Shown here piece after piece: positions 8,547-16,747 of a DNA stretch of 64,000 nt; the first letter of the stretch is position 1, and each line of letters begins with the position of its first letter. The notes under the pieces were generated by a model. The model had not been told where the DNA came from and searched no databases. It worked only from the letters and a program-made list of their open reading frames with translations. Both the position numbers and the translations under genes were made by a program. The DNA comes from Amycolatopsis roodepoortensis (GTDB lineage: Bacteria > Actinomycetota > Actinomycetes > Mycobacteriales > Pseudonocardiaceae). The stretch lies in the NCBI RefSeq assembly GCF_014873915.1, contig NZ_JADBEJ010000001.1, positions 124,001 to 188,000 of the forward strand. The letters run 5' to 3'.

Positions 8547-9941
8547 TCAGTCCAGGGGCAGGTTCAGCAGCGCGTTCTCGACCAGTTCCGGCATCGCCGG
8601 GTGGATCCAGTACTGCCCGCGCGCCATGCTCTTCGCGTCGAGACCGAAGCTCATCGCCTGGATCAGCGGCTGGATCACCGAAGACGCCTGCGGGCCGATG
8701 ATGTGCGCGCCCAGCAGCTGCCCGGTCGCCGGGTCGGCGAGCAGCTTCGCGAAACCGGTGGTGTCCTCCATCGCCCAGCCGTAGGCGATACCCGCGTAGT
8801 CCTGGTGCGATGTCACGTACGAGACGCCACGCTCCCGCGCCTCGCGTTCGGTCAGCCCGACCGAAGCGACCTGCGGCGAGGTGAACACCGCGTGCGGGAC
8901 GAACCGGTGGTCGGCCTCGATCCGCTCGTCCGGGTGCAGCAGGTTGTGCTGCACGACGCGCTGCTCGTGGTTCGCGACGTGCTTCAGCTCGAAGACCGAA
9001 GAGAGGTCGCCGAGCGCGTAGATCCCGTCGACCACGGTCTGCTGGTACTCGTCGACCACGACGTGCCCGCGCTCACCCGTGGTCACCCCGGTGGCGGCGA
9101 CGTCGAGGAGGTCGGAGTTCGGCTTGCGGCCGGTCGCGACCAGCAGCACGTCGGCCTCGACGGTCTCGGCGCCTTCGGGACCTTCGAGGTCCAGAGCGAC
9201 GCCCGACGCGGTCTTGCGTGCGCGGACGGTCTTCCGGTCGAGCCGGACGTCGAACCGCTGCGCGGCCAGCTCGGTGAACCGGGCGCTGACGTCGTCGTCC
9301 TCGGAACGCAGCAGCGCGCCGGACCGGTTGACCACGGTCACGTCCACCCCGAACGAGGCGAAGACGTGCGCGAACTCGGCCGCGATGTACCCGCCGCCGA
9401 GGATCACGATGCTCGACGGCAGCTCGTCGAGCCGCATCACCGTGTCGGAGGTGTGGTAGCCGGTCTCGGCGAGCCCGGGGACGTCCGGGATCACCGGGCG
9501 CCCGCCCGCGGCGAGCACGAACTTGTCGGCGGTGATGGTCTCCGGCGGACGGCCGTCGGAGTAGCTGACCTGAAGTTCCTTGTGCCCGGTGAAGCGGCCT
9601 TCGCCCTCGTACACGGTGACGTTCTTGTTGTCCTCGTGCTGGACGCGGTACTCGCGGCCGCCGGCGGCGATCGGGTCGATCCGACCGAAGATCCGGTCGC
9701 GGACGTCGCGCCAGCGGACCCCGGTCAGCTCCTCGTCGACGCCGAACTTCGACGACGTGGCGGGGGTGGCCGCGACGTTGGCGGCGTGCACGAACATCTT
9801 CGTCGGGATGCAGCCCACGTTCAGGCAGGTCCCGCCGAACGTGCCCTTCTCCACGATCGCCGTGTTCCAGTCCGCGAAACGCGGGTCGAGGATCGAGTTG
9901 CCCGATCCGGTACCGACGATCACCAGGTCGTAGTGGGGCAC
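8547..9941 (-). CDS. mtr: Mycothione reductase
   Basis: 464-aa NADPH-dependent flavoprotein that regenerates mycothiol from its disulfide, the actinobacterial counterpart of glutathione reductase. FAD-binding begins at residue 7 (IVGTGSGNS). The redox pair is C39/C44 in GGTCLNVGCIPTK. A second dinucleotide motif is ILGGGYIAAEFAHVF, and the C-terminal interface carries the catalytic HPAMPELVE. GTG at 9941 is chosen because AAAGGAAG lies 7 nt upstream and the protein then begins with PHYDLVIVG, as in the family; a longer reading frame upstream is unlikely. It is a single gene followed by two family B repeats. Confidence 0.95.
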   Translation of the reverse strand: MPHYDLVIVGTGSGNSILDPRFADWNTAIVEKGTFGGTCLNVGCIPTKMFVHAANVAATPATSSKFGVDEELTGVRWRDVRDRIFGRIDPIAAGGREYRVQHEDNKNVTVYEGEGRFTGHKELQVSYSDGRPPETITADKFVLAAGGRPVIPDVPGLAETGYHTSDTVMRLDELPSSIVILGGGYIAAEFAHVFASFGVDVTVVNRSGALLRSEDDDVSARFTELAAQRFDVRLDRKTVRARKTASGVALDLEGPEGAETVEADVLLVATGRKPNSDLLDVAATGVTTGERGHVVVDEYQQTVVDGIYALGDLSSVFELKHVANHEQRVVQHNLLHPDERIEADHRFVPHAVFTSPQVASVGLTEREARERGVSYVTSHQDYAGIAYGWAMEDTTGFAKLLADPATGQLLGAHIIGPQASSVIQPLIQAMSFGLDAKSMARGQYWIHPAMPELVENALLNLPLD

Positions 9942-10017
9942 GCTGTCTTCCTTTGCGGCGGGGGAGCGGGTGGTTCCGACTCTAGCCAACTTGTCACGGC
10001 GAGCGGTTGTTCCCGCT

Positions 10018-10860
10018 TCAGCGCCCGTTGGCGCTGAAGTGCATCAGGTCCTTCGGCGTCGTCCAGGTGCCGCCCCAGGTCCAGCCGATCGCGGAGAACG
10101 CGGCCACGGTCCGGTCCCCGGCGGTGATCATCCCCGGCCGCCGGTTTCCCCGGTCGAGGTACGCCGACGCGAGCTCGGGCAGCACGAGGTCGCCCTTGGT
10201 GTACGGATTGCAGAAGGGGTCGACGTCGATCGCGAGACCGTAGGCGTGCGCGGACCAGTTCGCCTGGCCGCGCGCCGGACGGCAGACGAAGGCGGTGGTG
10301 TTGTTCCCGTCACCCGTCGGGGGAGCGGTGAGTTCGGCGGGAGCGGTCACACGCATTTCCTCGATCGGGAACTTCGCGGCGAACAACTGCCCGAACACGG
10401 TGACGACGGCGTTCGCCGCCGACGCGTTCACGAGCATTTCCCCGGTGTGCGCGCGGCCGTCGAAACCCCAGAACGAGAGCGTGAGATAACGCAGTTCGCC
10501 CGCGGCGACCGGGCATGCCGCCTGCCAGGTGCTGCGCGCGAGAACCTCGGCGGGAACGGGATTCACCGTGCCCGAGAACCGGTTCCCGGCAGGCGGCGGA
10601 AGCAGGTCGGTGGTCGGCAGGGAACGGTTCGCCAACACGGGAGGAGTCGGGAGGATCTGCCCGAAACCGTCACGACTCAAGGGAAGCGGCTTCGCGCCGA
10701 CCTGCCAGGCAGGGGCGGAGGTGGGCGGAGTCGTTGCCGCCGAAGGGGTTTCGGCGGGCGCGCTGGTCACCGCGGGAGTGGACGGCGTGGGCGGGGCCGG
10801 GCTCGAACACGAGAAGAGCAGAAGGGCCGTAGCCGCCAGAACCGTCGCCGTAGCCCGCAC
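10018..10860 (-). CDS. Secreted M15-family peptidase lipoprotein
   Basis: About 280-aa zinc peptidase of the VanY/D-Ala-D-Ala carboxypeptidase fold, expected to trim cell-wall peptides. With a GTG start at 10860 the N-terminus reads as a lipoprotein signal with lipobox LLLFSC, followed by a Pro/Thr/Ala-rich linker of about 50 aa. The C-terminal catalytic part has SAHAYGLAIDVDP (SxHxxGxAxD zinc motif) and ends in WTTPKDLMHF, where the third zinc His lies. Upstream GTG codons near 10917 would place the signal peptide internally. It is divergent from a secreted trypsin gene. Confidence 0.85.
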   Translation of the reverse strand: MRATATVLAATALLLFSCSSPAPPTPSTPAVTSAPAETPSAATTPPTSAPAWQVGAKPLPLSRDGFGQILPTPPVLANRSLPTTDLLPPPAGNRFSGTVNPVPAEVLARSTWQAACPVAAGELRYLTLSFWGFDGRAHTGEMLVNASAANAVVTVFGQLFAAKFPIEEMRVTAPAELTAPPTGDGNNTTAFVCRPARGQANWSAHAYGLAIDVDPFCNPYTKGDLVLPELASAYLDRGNRRPGMITAGDRTVAAFSAIGWTWGGTWTTPKDLMHFSANGR

Positions 10861-11026
10861 GGCGTCCAGGGTGACAGATGCGTTCGGTGAGCACAGGTCC
10901 ACCCGTTTCAGTGACACCACATCGGGCTTTCTCCGATTAGGGTATTCGCGATCGCTCGTGTACGCGCTGGAGTCGAATGACTTCCCAGGGTTTGACCGTA
11001 CGTACGCCCCGGTGAAGGGACAGAAC

Positions 11027-11860
11027 ATGCCCAAGAAGTCACGTCGCACCCTGCTGCTCGCGGTCGGTGCGGTCCTCGCGACGGCCGTGATGGTGCCGGT
11101 CGCGGTCAACAGCGCGGCGGCGGACGACACCTCGGCGAGCGGCCCGGAACAGGCGGCCGAGCCGAGGATCGTGGGCGGTGGCAAGGCTTCGGTCTCGCAG
11201 CACCCGTACGCGGTCTATCTGGCCGATCGCGGCGGCAACCAGTACTGCGGCGCGGTGATCGTCAGTTCCACGACGGTCGTGACGGCGGCGCACTGCGCGG
11301 TCGCGGTCAAGCGCGCCGATATCCGCGTGGTGGCGGGGCGGGACAACAAGCGCTCCCGGGACGGCGTGGAACTGCGGGTTTCGCGGATCTGGGTCAGCCC
11401 CGACTACAGCGGCGACCCCGGAAAGGGTGACGACATCGCGGTGCTGACGGTCGGCGGGCAGCTGCCGTACCGGCCCGCGAAGGTCGCGGACAACGGCGAC
11501 GCCGGCCTCTACGAGGAAGGCACGAAGGCGACGGTCCTCGGCTGGGGCCGCGTCTCCGAGGGCGGCGCGCGGTCGGACTACCTGCGCAGCGCGGTCGTCC
11601 CGGTGGTCAGCGACAAGACCTGCCGCACCGCGTACTCGGGCTACGACCCGAGCGACATGGTGTGCGCCGGCTACCCCGAAGGCGGTATCGACGCCTGCCA
11701 GGGCGATTCGGGCGGGCCGCTCATGGTCGGCGACACGCTGATCGGGATCGTGTCGTTCGGCGAAGGCTGCGCGAAGGCGGGCAAACCCGGTGTCTACACC
11801 CGTGTCTCCCACTTCGCGAACGACATCTCCCAGCAGAAGAACCGGGGCCTGATCGGCTGA
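11027..11860 (+). CDS. Secreted trypsin-like serine protease (S1)
   Basis: 277-aa exported chymotrypsin-fold protease. The signal peptide covers about residues 1-32, then a short propeptide leads to RIVGG at about 47-51, the activation site of trypsinogens. The catalytic triad is H89 (VTAAHC), D136 (DDIAVL) and S228 (GDSGGP). D222, six residues before the serine, predicts cleavage after Arg/Lys. Six cysteines can form the usual disulfides. It lies divergent from the M15 lipoprotein and 39 bp before an ElaA-like gene. Streptomyces-type trypsins are the closest family known to me. Confidence 0.95.
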   Translation: MPKKSRRTLLLAVGAVLATAVMVPVAVNSAAADDTSASGPEQAAEPRIVGGGKASVSQHPYAVYLADRGGNQYCGAVIVSSTTVVTAAHCAVAVKRADIRVVAGRDNKRSRDGVELRVSRIWVSPDYSGDPGKGDDIAVLTVGGQLPYRPAKVADNGDAGLYEEGTKATVLGWGRVSEGGARSDYLRSAVVPVVSDKTCRTAYSGYDPSDMVCAGYPEGGIDACQGDSGGPLMVGDTLIGIVSFGEGCAKAGKPGVYTRVSHFANDISQQKNRGLIG

Positions 11861-11899
11861 TCGGTGCCTTCTCCGCCTCCGATGTGCTAACAAGTGGGC

Positions 11900-12376
11900 G
11901 TGACCACCGACACCCCGATCATCGAGACCTCGTCGTTCCCGCTGTCCGTCGCCGGTGACGAGATCACCGCCGCGCAGCTGCACGGCATCCTCCGCCTGCG
12001 CGTGGACGTGTTCGTCGTCGAGCAGGACTGCGCCTATCACGAGATCGACGGGCGTGACCTCCTGCCCGGCACCCGGCACCTCTGGATCGGGGGTTCCGTC
12101 GCCGTCGACTCGTACCTGCGGGTGCTGCAGGACGCCGGCGGCACCTTCCGCATCGGCCGGGTGTGCACGGCCGTCCGCTCACGCGGCAAGGGACTCGCGG
12201 GACGCCTGATGGAGACCGCCCTCGCCGGCATCGGCGACGCGCCGTGCGTCCTCGACGCGCAGACGTACGCGACGGATTTCTACGCCAAGTACGGCTTCGT
12301 GGCCGAAGGCGAAGAGTTCATGGAGGACGGGATCCCGCACCTCACGATGTGGCGCCGGGAGGCGCCGCGGCCGTGA
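11900..12376 (+). CDS. ElaA-like GNAT acetyltransferase
   Basis: About 158 aa. The pattern LRVDVFVVEQDCAYHEIDGRD near residue 35 is typical of ElaA-type GNAT proteins, and the acetyl-CoA loop follows as GRVCTAVRSRGKGLAGRLM. The acceptor is unknown. GTG at 11900 is preferred over GTG at 11894 because TAACAA with an upstream TG lies 6 nt before it (leaderless pattern). Its 3' end overlaps the convergent bioF gene by 35 bp. Confidence 0.85.
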   Translation: MTTDTPIIETSSFPLSVAGDEITAAQLHGILRLRVDVFVVEQDCAYHEIDGRDLLPGTRHLWIGGSVAVDSYLRVLQDAGGTFRIGRVCTAVRSRGKGLAGRLMETALAGIGDAPCVLDAQTYATDFYAKYGFVAEGEEFMEDGIPHLTMWRREAPRP

Positions 12377-13529
12377 TCACCCCGACCGCCCGGTCCACGT
12401 CGGCCTCGGTGAGGTCGGCCCGCGCGGTCAGGCGCAGGCGGGAGATGCCGTCGGGTACGGACGGCGGACGGAAGCACCCGACCCGCACCCCCTGATCGGC
12501 GCACGCGGCCGCCCACGCGACGGCCGATTCCGGTGACGGCGCCTGCACCGAGATCACCGCGGCGTCCGGGAGACTGACCCGGAAACCCGCGGATTTCAGC
12601 TGCATGGCCAGGTTTCCGGCGGCGTCGGTCACCTTGGTGGCCAGCTCGGGCTCGGCCTTCAACGCGGTGAGGGCGGCCAGCGCGGCGGCCGCACTGGCGG
12701 GCGCGAGACCGGTGTCGAAGATGAAACTGCGCGCGGTGTCCACGAGATGCTTGATCACCCGACGCGGCCCGAGTACCGCACCGCCTTGTGCCCCAAGGGA
12801 TTTCGACAGCGTGATCGTGGTGACGACGTCCGGCGCGCCGGAGAGTCCCGCCGCGTGGACGGCACCACGGCCGCCCTCGCCGAGGACGCCGAAACCGTGC
12901 GCGTCGTCGACGAGCAGTGAAGCGCCGTGCTCGCGGCAAACACCGGCGAGCCGCTCCAGCGGCGCGATGTCGCCGTCGACGGAGAACACGGAATCGGTGA
13001 CGACGAGCGCGCGCGGCTTGCGGCGGGTCGCGAGCGCGTGCTTGAAGGCGCTCGGGTCGCTGTGCGCGACGGCGGCGATGTCCGAGCGGGACAGGCGGCA
13101 GCCCTCGATCAGCGAGGCGTGGATGTACTTGTCCGTGACGATCGCGGAATCCGCGCCGGACAGGGCCGTGACGGCGCCGAGGTTCGCGGTGAAGCCGGAC
13201 GAGAAGACCAGCGCGGCCTGTGTGCCGCAGAAACGGGCGAGCTCGTGTTCGAGTTCGGCGTGGACCTCGGTGGTGCCGGAGACGAGCCGGGAGCCGGTGG
13301 CCCCGGCGCCCCAGCGCAACGCGGCCGCGGCCGCCGCGCCGGCGACGCGCTTGTCCCTGGCGAGCCCGAGGTAGTCGTTACCCGCGAGATCCAGCTCCGG
13401 TTCCTGTGCCTGCCGGATGCGCAGCTTGCGCACCAGCCCGGCCTCGGCCCGCTTCTCCGCCTCCACGTCGAGCCAGTCGAAGACCTGGTCGGGCGGGAGG
13501 TTCTGGGAAGCGGGGCCGGAAGAAGTCAC
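12342..13529 (-). CDS. bioF: 8-amino-7-oxononanoate synthase
   Basis: 395-aa PLP enzyme condensing pimeloyl-ACP (or -CoA) with alanine in biotin synthesis. Recognisable segments are LDLAGNDYLGLA, GSRLVSGTTEVHAELE, DDAHGFGVLGEGGRG with the PLP-contacting Asp, and TLSKSLGAQGGAVLG with the Schiff-base lysine. No other bio gene lies nearby, so the pathway is dispersed. The start is GTG. The related 2-amino-3-ketobutyrate ligase (kbl) is an alternative, but the overall length and glycine motifs fit BioF better. The end overlaps the ElaA-like gene convergently. Confidence 0.9.
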   Translation of the reverse strand: MTSSGPASQNLPPDQVFDWLDVEAEKRAEAGLVRKLRIRQAQEPELDLAGNDYLGLARDKRVAGAAAAAALRWGAGATGSRLVSGTTEVHAELEHELARFCGTQAALVFSSGFTANLGAVTALSGADSAIVTDKYIHASLIEGCRLSRSDIAAVAHSDPSAFKHALATRRKPRALVVTDSVFSVDGDIAPLERLAGVCREHGASLLVDDAHGFGVLGEGGRGAVHAAGLSGAPDVVTTITLSKSLGAQGGAVLGPRRVIKHLVDTARSFIFDTGLAPASAAAALAALTALKAEPELATKVTDAAGNLAMQLKSAGFRVSLPDAAVISVQAPSPESAVAWAAACADQGVRVGCFRPPSVPDGISRLRLTARADLTEADVDRAVGVITAAAPPGATS

Positions 13530-13583
13530 GTCCCGCAGTCTCCCATCCGCTGTTTCCCGATGGGCGTGGTGGTCCCCACAGCG

Positions 13584-13630
13584 ATGAACGGGCCGTTCCT
13601 CGCGAAATTCGCGGGGAACGGCCCGTTCAT
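13584..13630. terminator. 47-bp near-perfect hairpin (family D) after the helicase gene
   Basis: ATGAACGGGCCGTTCC and its exact complement bracket CGCGAA/TTCGCG, giving a stem of more than 20 bp. It lies between the bioF start and the helicase stop and is likely the helicase terminator. Only one copy was seen in the window. Confidence 0.7.
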
Positions 13631-13666
13631 GGCACTAGCTCGCCGGGAGGACCGGCTTCAGTTGTT

Positions 13667-15172
13667 TCAGCTGTCGTAGCTGCGACGCGGACGACCGTTG
13701 CCCGGACGCTGCGGACGGCCGTTGCCGCCACCGGACTCGCCGCGACGCGGGCGGCCGCGGAAGCCGCCGGGACGGCCGCCTTCGCGGTGACCGTGACCCT
13801 CGCGCGAGCCCTGGTAACCGCCGCGGTCGCCACCGTAGCCACGGCCACCGCCGCGACGCGGGGATTCACGACGACGCTCGACGACCGGCTCGCCGCTGGG
13901 CTGCTGCGCACCGGTGATGCGAGCGAGCTCGGCGTCGCCGGGGCGGACCGTGGTCTGCTCGGCGCGGACACCGGCGCGGTCGGTCATCCGGCGCACCATG
14001 CGGCGCTGGTCGTGGGTGACCAGGGTGACCACGACACCGGACGCCCCGGCGCGCGCGGTGCGGCCGGCGCGGTGCAGGTAGTCCTTGTGGTCGGCGGCCG
14101 GGTCGACGTGCAGCACGAGCGAGATGTCGTCGACGTGGATACCGCGCGCGGCGACGTCCGTGGCGACGAGGACGGGCGCGTAGCCCTCCTTGAAGTCCGA
14201 GAGGACGCGGTTGCGCTGGCCCTGGGTCTTGCCGCCGTGCAGCGCGGCCGCGTGGACGCCCTTTTCGCGCAGGCGCTCGGTGAGGCGGTCCACGTGGTGC
14301 TTGGTGCGGACGAACATGATCGTGCGGCCCTCACGGGCGCCGATCTCGGTGATGATGTCCTGCTTGTCCTGGTGCGACACCTGGAACACGTGGTGGTCCA
14401 TGGTGGTGACGCTCGCGGTCGACGGGGCGACCGAATGCGTGACCGGGTCGGTCAGGTACGCGCGGACCAGCCTGTCGACGTCACCGTCGAGGGTGGCCGA
14501 GAACAGCAGGCGCTGGCCGCGGGCCGGGGTCAGGTCGAGGATCTCGCGGACCTGCGGCATGAAGCCCATGTCGGCCATCTGGTCGGCCTCGTCGAGCGCG
14601 ACGAAGTTGACGTCGGACAGCGACGCGGTGCCCTGGCGGACGTGGTCCGACAGCCGGCCGGGGGTGGCGATCAGCAGGTCGACGCCGCGGGAAAGCGCGT
14701 CGGCCTGGCGGGTGAAGGCCATCCCGCCGACGGCGGTGCGGCACCACAGGCCGAGCGACTTGGCCAGCGGGGTCAGCGAGTCGGCGACCTGCATGGCCAG
14801 CTCGCGGGTCGGGACCAGGATCAGCGCGCGCGGGTGCTTCGGCCGGGCACGGCCGCCGTTGAGCCTGGTCAGCATCGCCAGGCCGAAGGCGAGGGTCTTG
14901 CCGGAACCGGTCTGGGCGCGGCCGAGCACGTCGCGGCCGGAGAGCGCGTCGGGGATGGTCGCCGACTGGATCGGGAACGGGGAGGTGATACCGGCGTCGG
15001 CCAGAGCCCGCAGCAGCGGCTCGGGAAGGCCGAGCTCCGCCCAGGTGGTGGCCTTGACACTCTCGACGGCGTCGTTGTGCAGCATCGAGTCACCCGCGGG
15101 GCGGGTGCGCGGCTTACTGCGGTGCTGACGTGCCGACGGTGAGACGTGGCCGGAGTTGAACGTGACTGTCAC
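13667..15172 (-). CDS. DEAD-box ATP-dependent RNA helicase
   Basis: 501-aa RNA helicase with all family motifs: Q-motif region (FPIQ), motif I AQTGSGKT (about 86-93), PTRELA, LDEADQMADMGF (DEAD), SAT, and HRAGRTARAG (motif VI). The C-terminal 70 residues are rich in Arg-Gly-Gly and Gly-Tyr repeats, an RNA-binding tail like that of cold-induced RhlE/DeaD proteins in actinomycetes. GTG at 15172 has GAGAGG about 7 nt upstream; the reading frame continues further but without a better start. It probably acts in ribosome assembly or mRNA turnover. A RIO-type kinase gene follows upstream on the same strand. Confidence 0.94.
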   Translation of the reverse strand: MTVTFNSGHVSPSARQHRSKPRTRPAGDSMLHNDAVESVKATTWAELGLPEPLLRALADAGITSPFPIQSATIPDALSGRDVLGRAQTGSGKTLAFGLAMLTRLNGGRARPKHPRALILVPTRELAMQVADSLTPLAKSLGLWCRTAVGGMAFTRQADALSRGVDLLIATPGRLSDHVRQGTASLSDVNFVALDEADQMADMGFMPQVREILDLTPARGQRLLFSATLDGDVDRLVRAYLTDPVTHSVAPSTASVTTMDHHVFQVSHQDKQDIITEIGAREGRTIMFVRTKHHVDRLTERLREKGVHAAALHGGKTQGQRNRVLSDFKEGYAPVLVATDVAARGIHVDDISLVLHVDPAADHKDYLHRAGRTARAGASGVVVTLVTHDQRRMVRRMTDRAGVRAEQTTVRPGDAELARITGAQQPSGEPVVERRRESPRRGGGRGYGGDRGGYQGSREGHGHREGGRPGGFRGRPRRGESGGGNGRPQRPGNGRPRRSYDS

Positions 15173-15460
15173 AAATGCCTCTCGGACGTGGCACGTCACA
15201 AGGAGGCCCGGGCTGCCCGCACGCAGGCAAGGCAAGATGGTGTGCACAGATGGGCGTTCACAGGGACGAACCCGGCACACCGCGTCTGCGTGACACCGCG
15301 CGCCAATTGGTTGATACGGATACCGCGAGCCATTCGGTTGGCTTTGGAGGCGACGGACACCAACTCATCCACGCCGCCGGTTGCGGTCTGTCACTACTGT
15401 ACCGGACCGTTATCCGGCCTCCCAACCGGAGGGACCGATTGTGGGCAGGGTCTCCACGAC

Positions 15461-15495
15461 GGGTCGTTCCCGGCGCCGCACGCCGGGAACGACCC
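15461..15495. terminator. Perfect 15-bp hairpin after the RIO kinase gene
   Basis: GGGTCGTTCCCGGCG, a 5-nt loop, then its exact complement, 20 bp beyond the stop of the RIO kinase gene. The remaining gap (15173-15460) holds only the upstream region of the helicase gene; no gene is seen there. Confidence 0.75.
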
Positions 15496-15515
15496 TGTCA
15501 TGACACTGTGGACGG

Positions 15516-16457
15516 TCACCGGAGACCGGCGATCTCCTTCAGCTCCTCGATCAGCTCCGGGACCGCCGTGAGCCGCTCCGGCAGCCCACGCGAGTGGAAC
15601 CACGTCGCGATGTTCCGCACGTCCCGCGCGAGGAACTCCAGCCCGCCGGGATTCGCGACGATGTCGACCACCTGCGGCAGATCGATCACCATGATCCGCT
15701 CACGGTGGACGAGCAGGTTGTACGCCGAGAGGTCGCCGTGCGCGAGCCCCTGGGACGCCAGCAGTTCCAGCATCGCCGAGGTCTGGAACCACAGTTCCCG
15801 CAACTGCTCGGGCTCCGGCCGGACCTGCGCCAGGCGCGGCGCGGCCGTCTCGCCGTCGCCGAGGAACTCCAGCAGCAGCTCGGTGCCGTCGCGCTGCACC
15901 GGGTACGGCACCGGCGCGCCGACCGACCACAACCTGCTCAGCGCGCCGAACTCGGCCACGGCCCACTGTTCGGCGATGAGGTTGCGGCCGAAGCTGCTGC
16001 GCGACTCCATCGCCCGCATCTCGCGCGACCGGCGCATCCGCCTGCCTTCGAGGTAGCCGGCGTCGCGATGGAACAACCGGTGCTCGCCGCTGCGATACCG
16101 CTTGGCGGCGAGCACGACGCCCTCGGTGCCGGGCAGATTCCGCCGGACGAGGTGGACGTCCGCCTCCTTGCCGGTCTTGAGGATGCCGAGTTCGGAGTCG
16201 ACCGCCGCCAGTTCGGTGATCACCCAGTCCGGGCGCGGCAGCGGCCCGTGCTCGGCGTCTCCCCACGTGCTCCAACGGTCGGCGCCGTCGGGGATGGCGG
16301 TTTCGGTGTAGGCGTCCTCACGCAGCCGGGCGAGCCGGACGCGTTCGGCTTCGGTGAGCCGTCCGCCACGGGTGGGTTCGGGCTCGTCGTCGAAACGGGG
16401 ACGACGGGTACGGCTCGGACGGCTGTGGTTTTCTTCGTCGAGATCGTGCTTGCGCAC
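15516..16457 (-). CDS. RIO1-type protein kinase
   Basis: 313-aa atypical serine kinase of the RIO family. An N-terminal low-complexity charged region (about 1-75) precedes the kinase. The ATP-binding region shows LKTGKEADVHLVRR, with the glycine-poor loop usual for RIO proteins. The catalytic loop is AHGDLSAYNLLV (HxDxxxxN) and the metal motif is MVIDLPQVVD (IDxxQ), both intact. The start is GTG with AGGAGAA upstream. In eukaryotes and archaea RIO1 acts in small-subunit maturation. The bacterial role is unknown, but a neighbouring RNA helicase suggests an RNA or ribosome link. Confidence 0.9.
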   Translation of the reverse strand: MRKHDLDEENHSRPSRTRRPRFDDEPEPTRGGRLTEAERVRLARLREDAYTETAIPDGADRWSTWGDAEHGPLPRPDWVITELAAVDSELGILKTGKEADVHLVRRNLPGTEGVVLAAKRYRSGEHRLFHRDAGYLEGRRMRRSREMRAMESRSSFGRNLIAEQWAVAEFGALSRLWSVGAPVPYPVQRDGTELLLEFLGDGETAAPRLAQVRPEPEQLRELWFQTSAMLELLASQGLAHGDLSAYNLLVHRERIMVIDLPQVVDIVANPGGLEFLARDVRNIATWFHSRGLPERLTAVPELIEELKEIAGLR

Positions 16458-16697
16458 TGGTGGGTTCTCCTAGATCAGGGATGCCCCACCGGGCGAGCGT
16501 CGTGGCTCCGCGCTCAGCCGCGAGGGGCGAGTGGATGGGGGCGGCCAAGGCCCCGGACAGTCATCAGCACGAGGCACCTCCCTGTCGCATCCACCGGCTC
16601 CCTGCCGGATCGCGCACGATCATTCCCGACCCCTCCGGGCGACCGCAACCGATTTAATTCTGATAAGTGTCGCGGGCACTTCCGGCCGGTGCTGGGC

Positions 16698-16742
16698 CTC
16701 GTGAGCGGTAAAGACGGTTAGAACCGTCCGAGCCACTCACGA
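16698..16742. repeat. Family C hairpin repeat, copy 1
   Basis: CTCGTGAGCGG...GACGGTTAGAACCGTC...CCACTCACGA: imperfect outer arms with the perfect centre GACGGTT-AG-AACCGTC. It lies 6 bp from the stop of the LAL regulator gene. The 290-bp gap 16458-16747 otherwise shows no gene. Confidence 0.8.
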
Positions 16743-16747
16743 CGCGC

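Noticed and set aside
8490..10037. A 515-codon plus-strand frame over mycothione reductase
   Set aside because: Composition typical of a shadow frame; the opposite strand encodes a complete flavoprotein.
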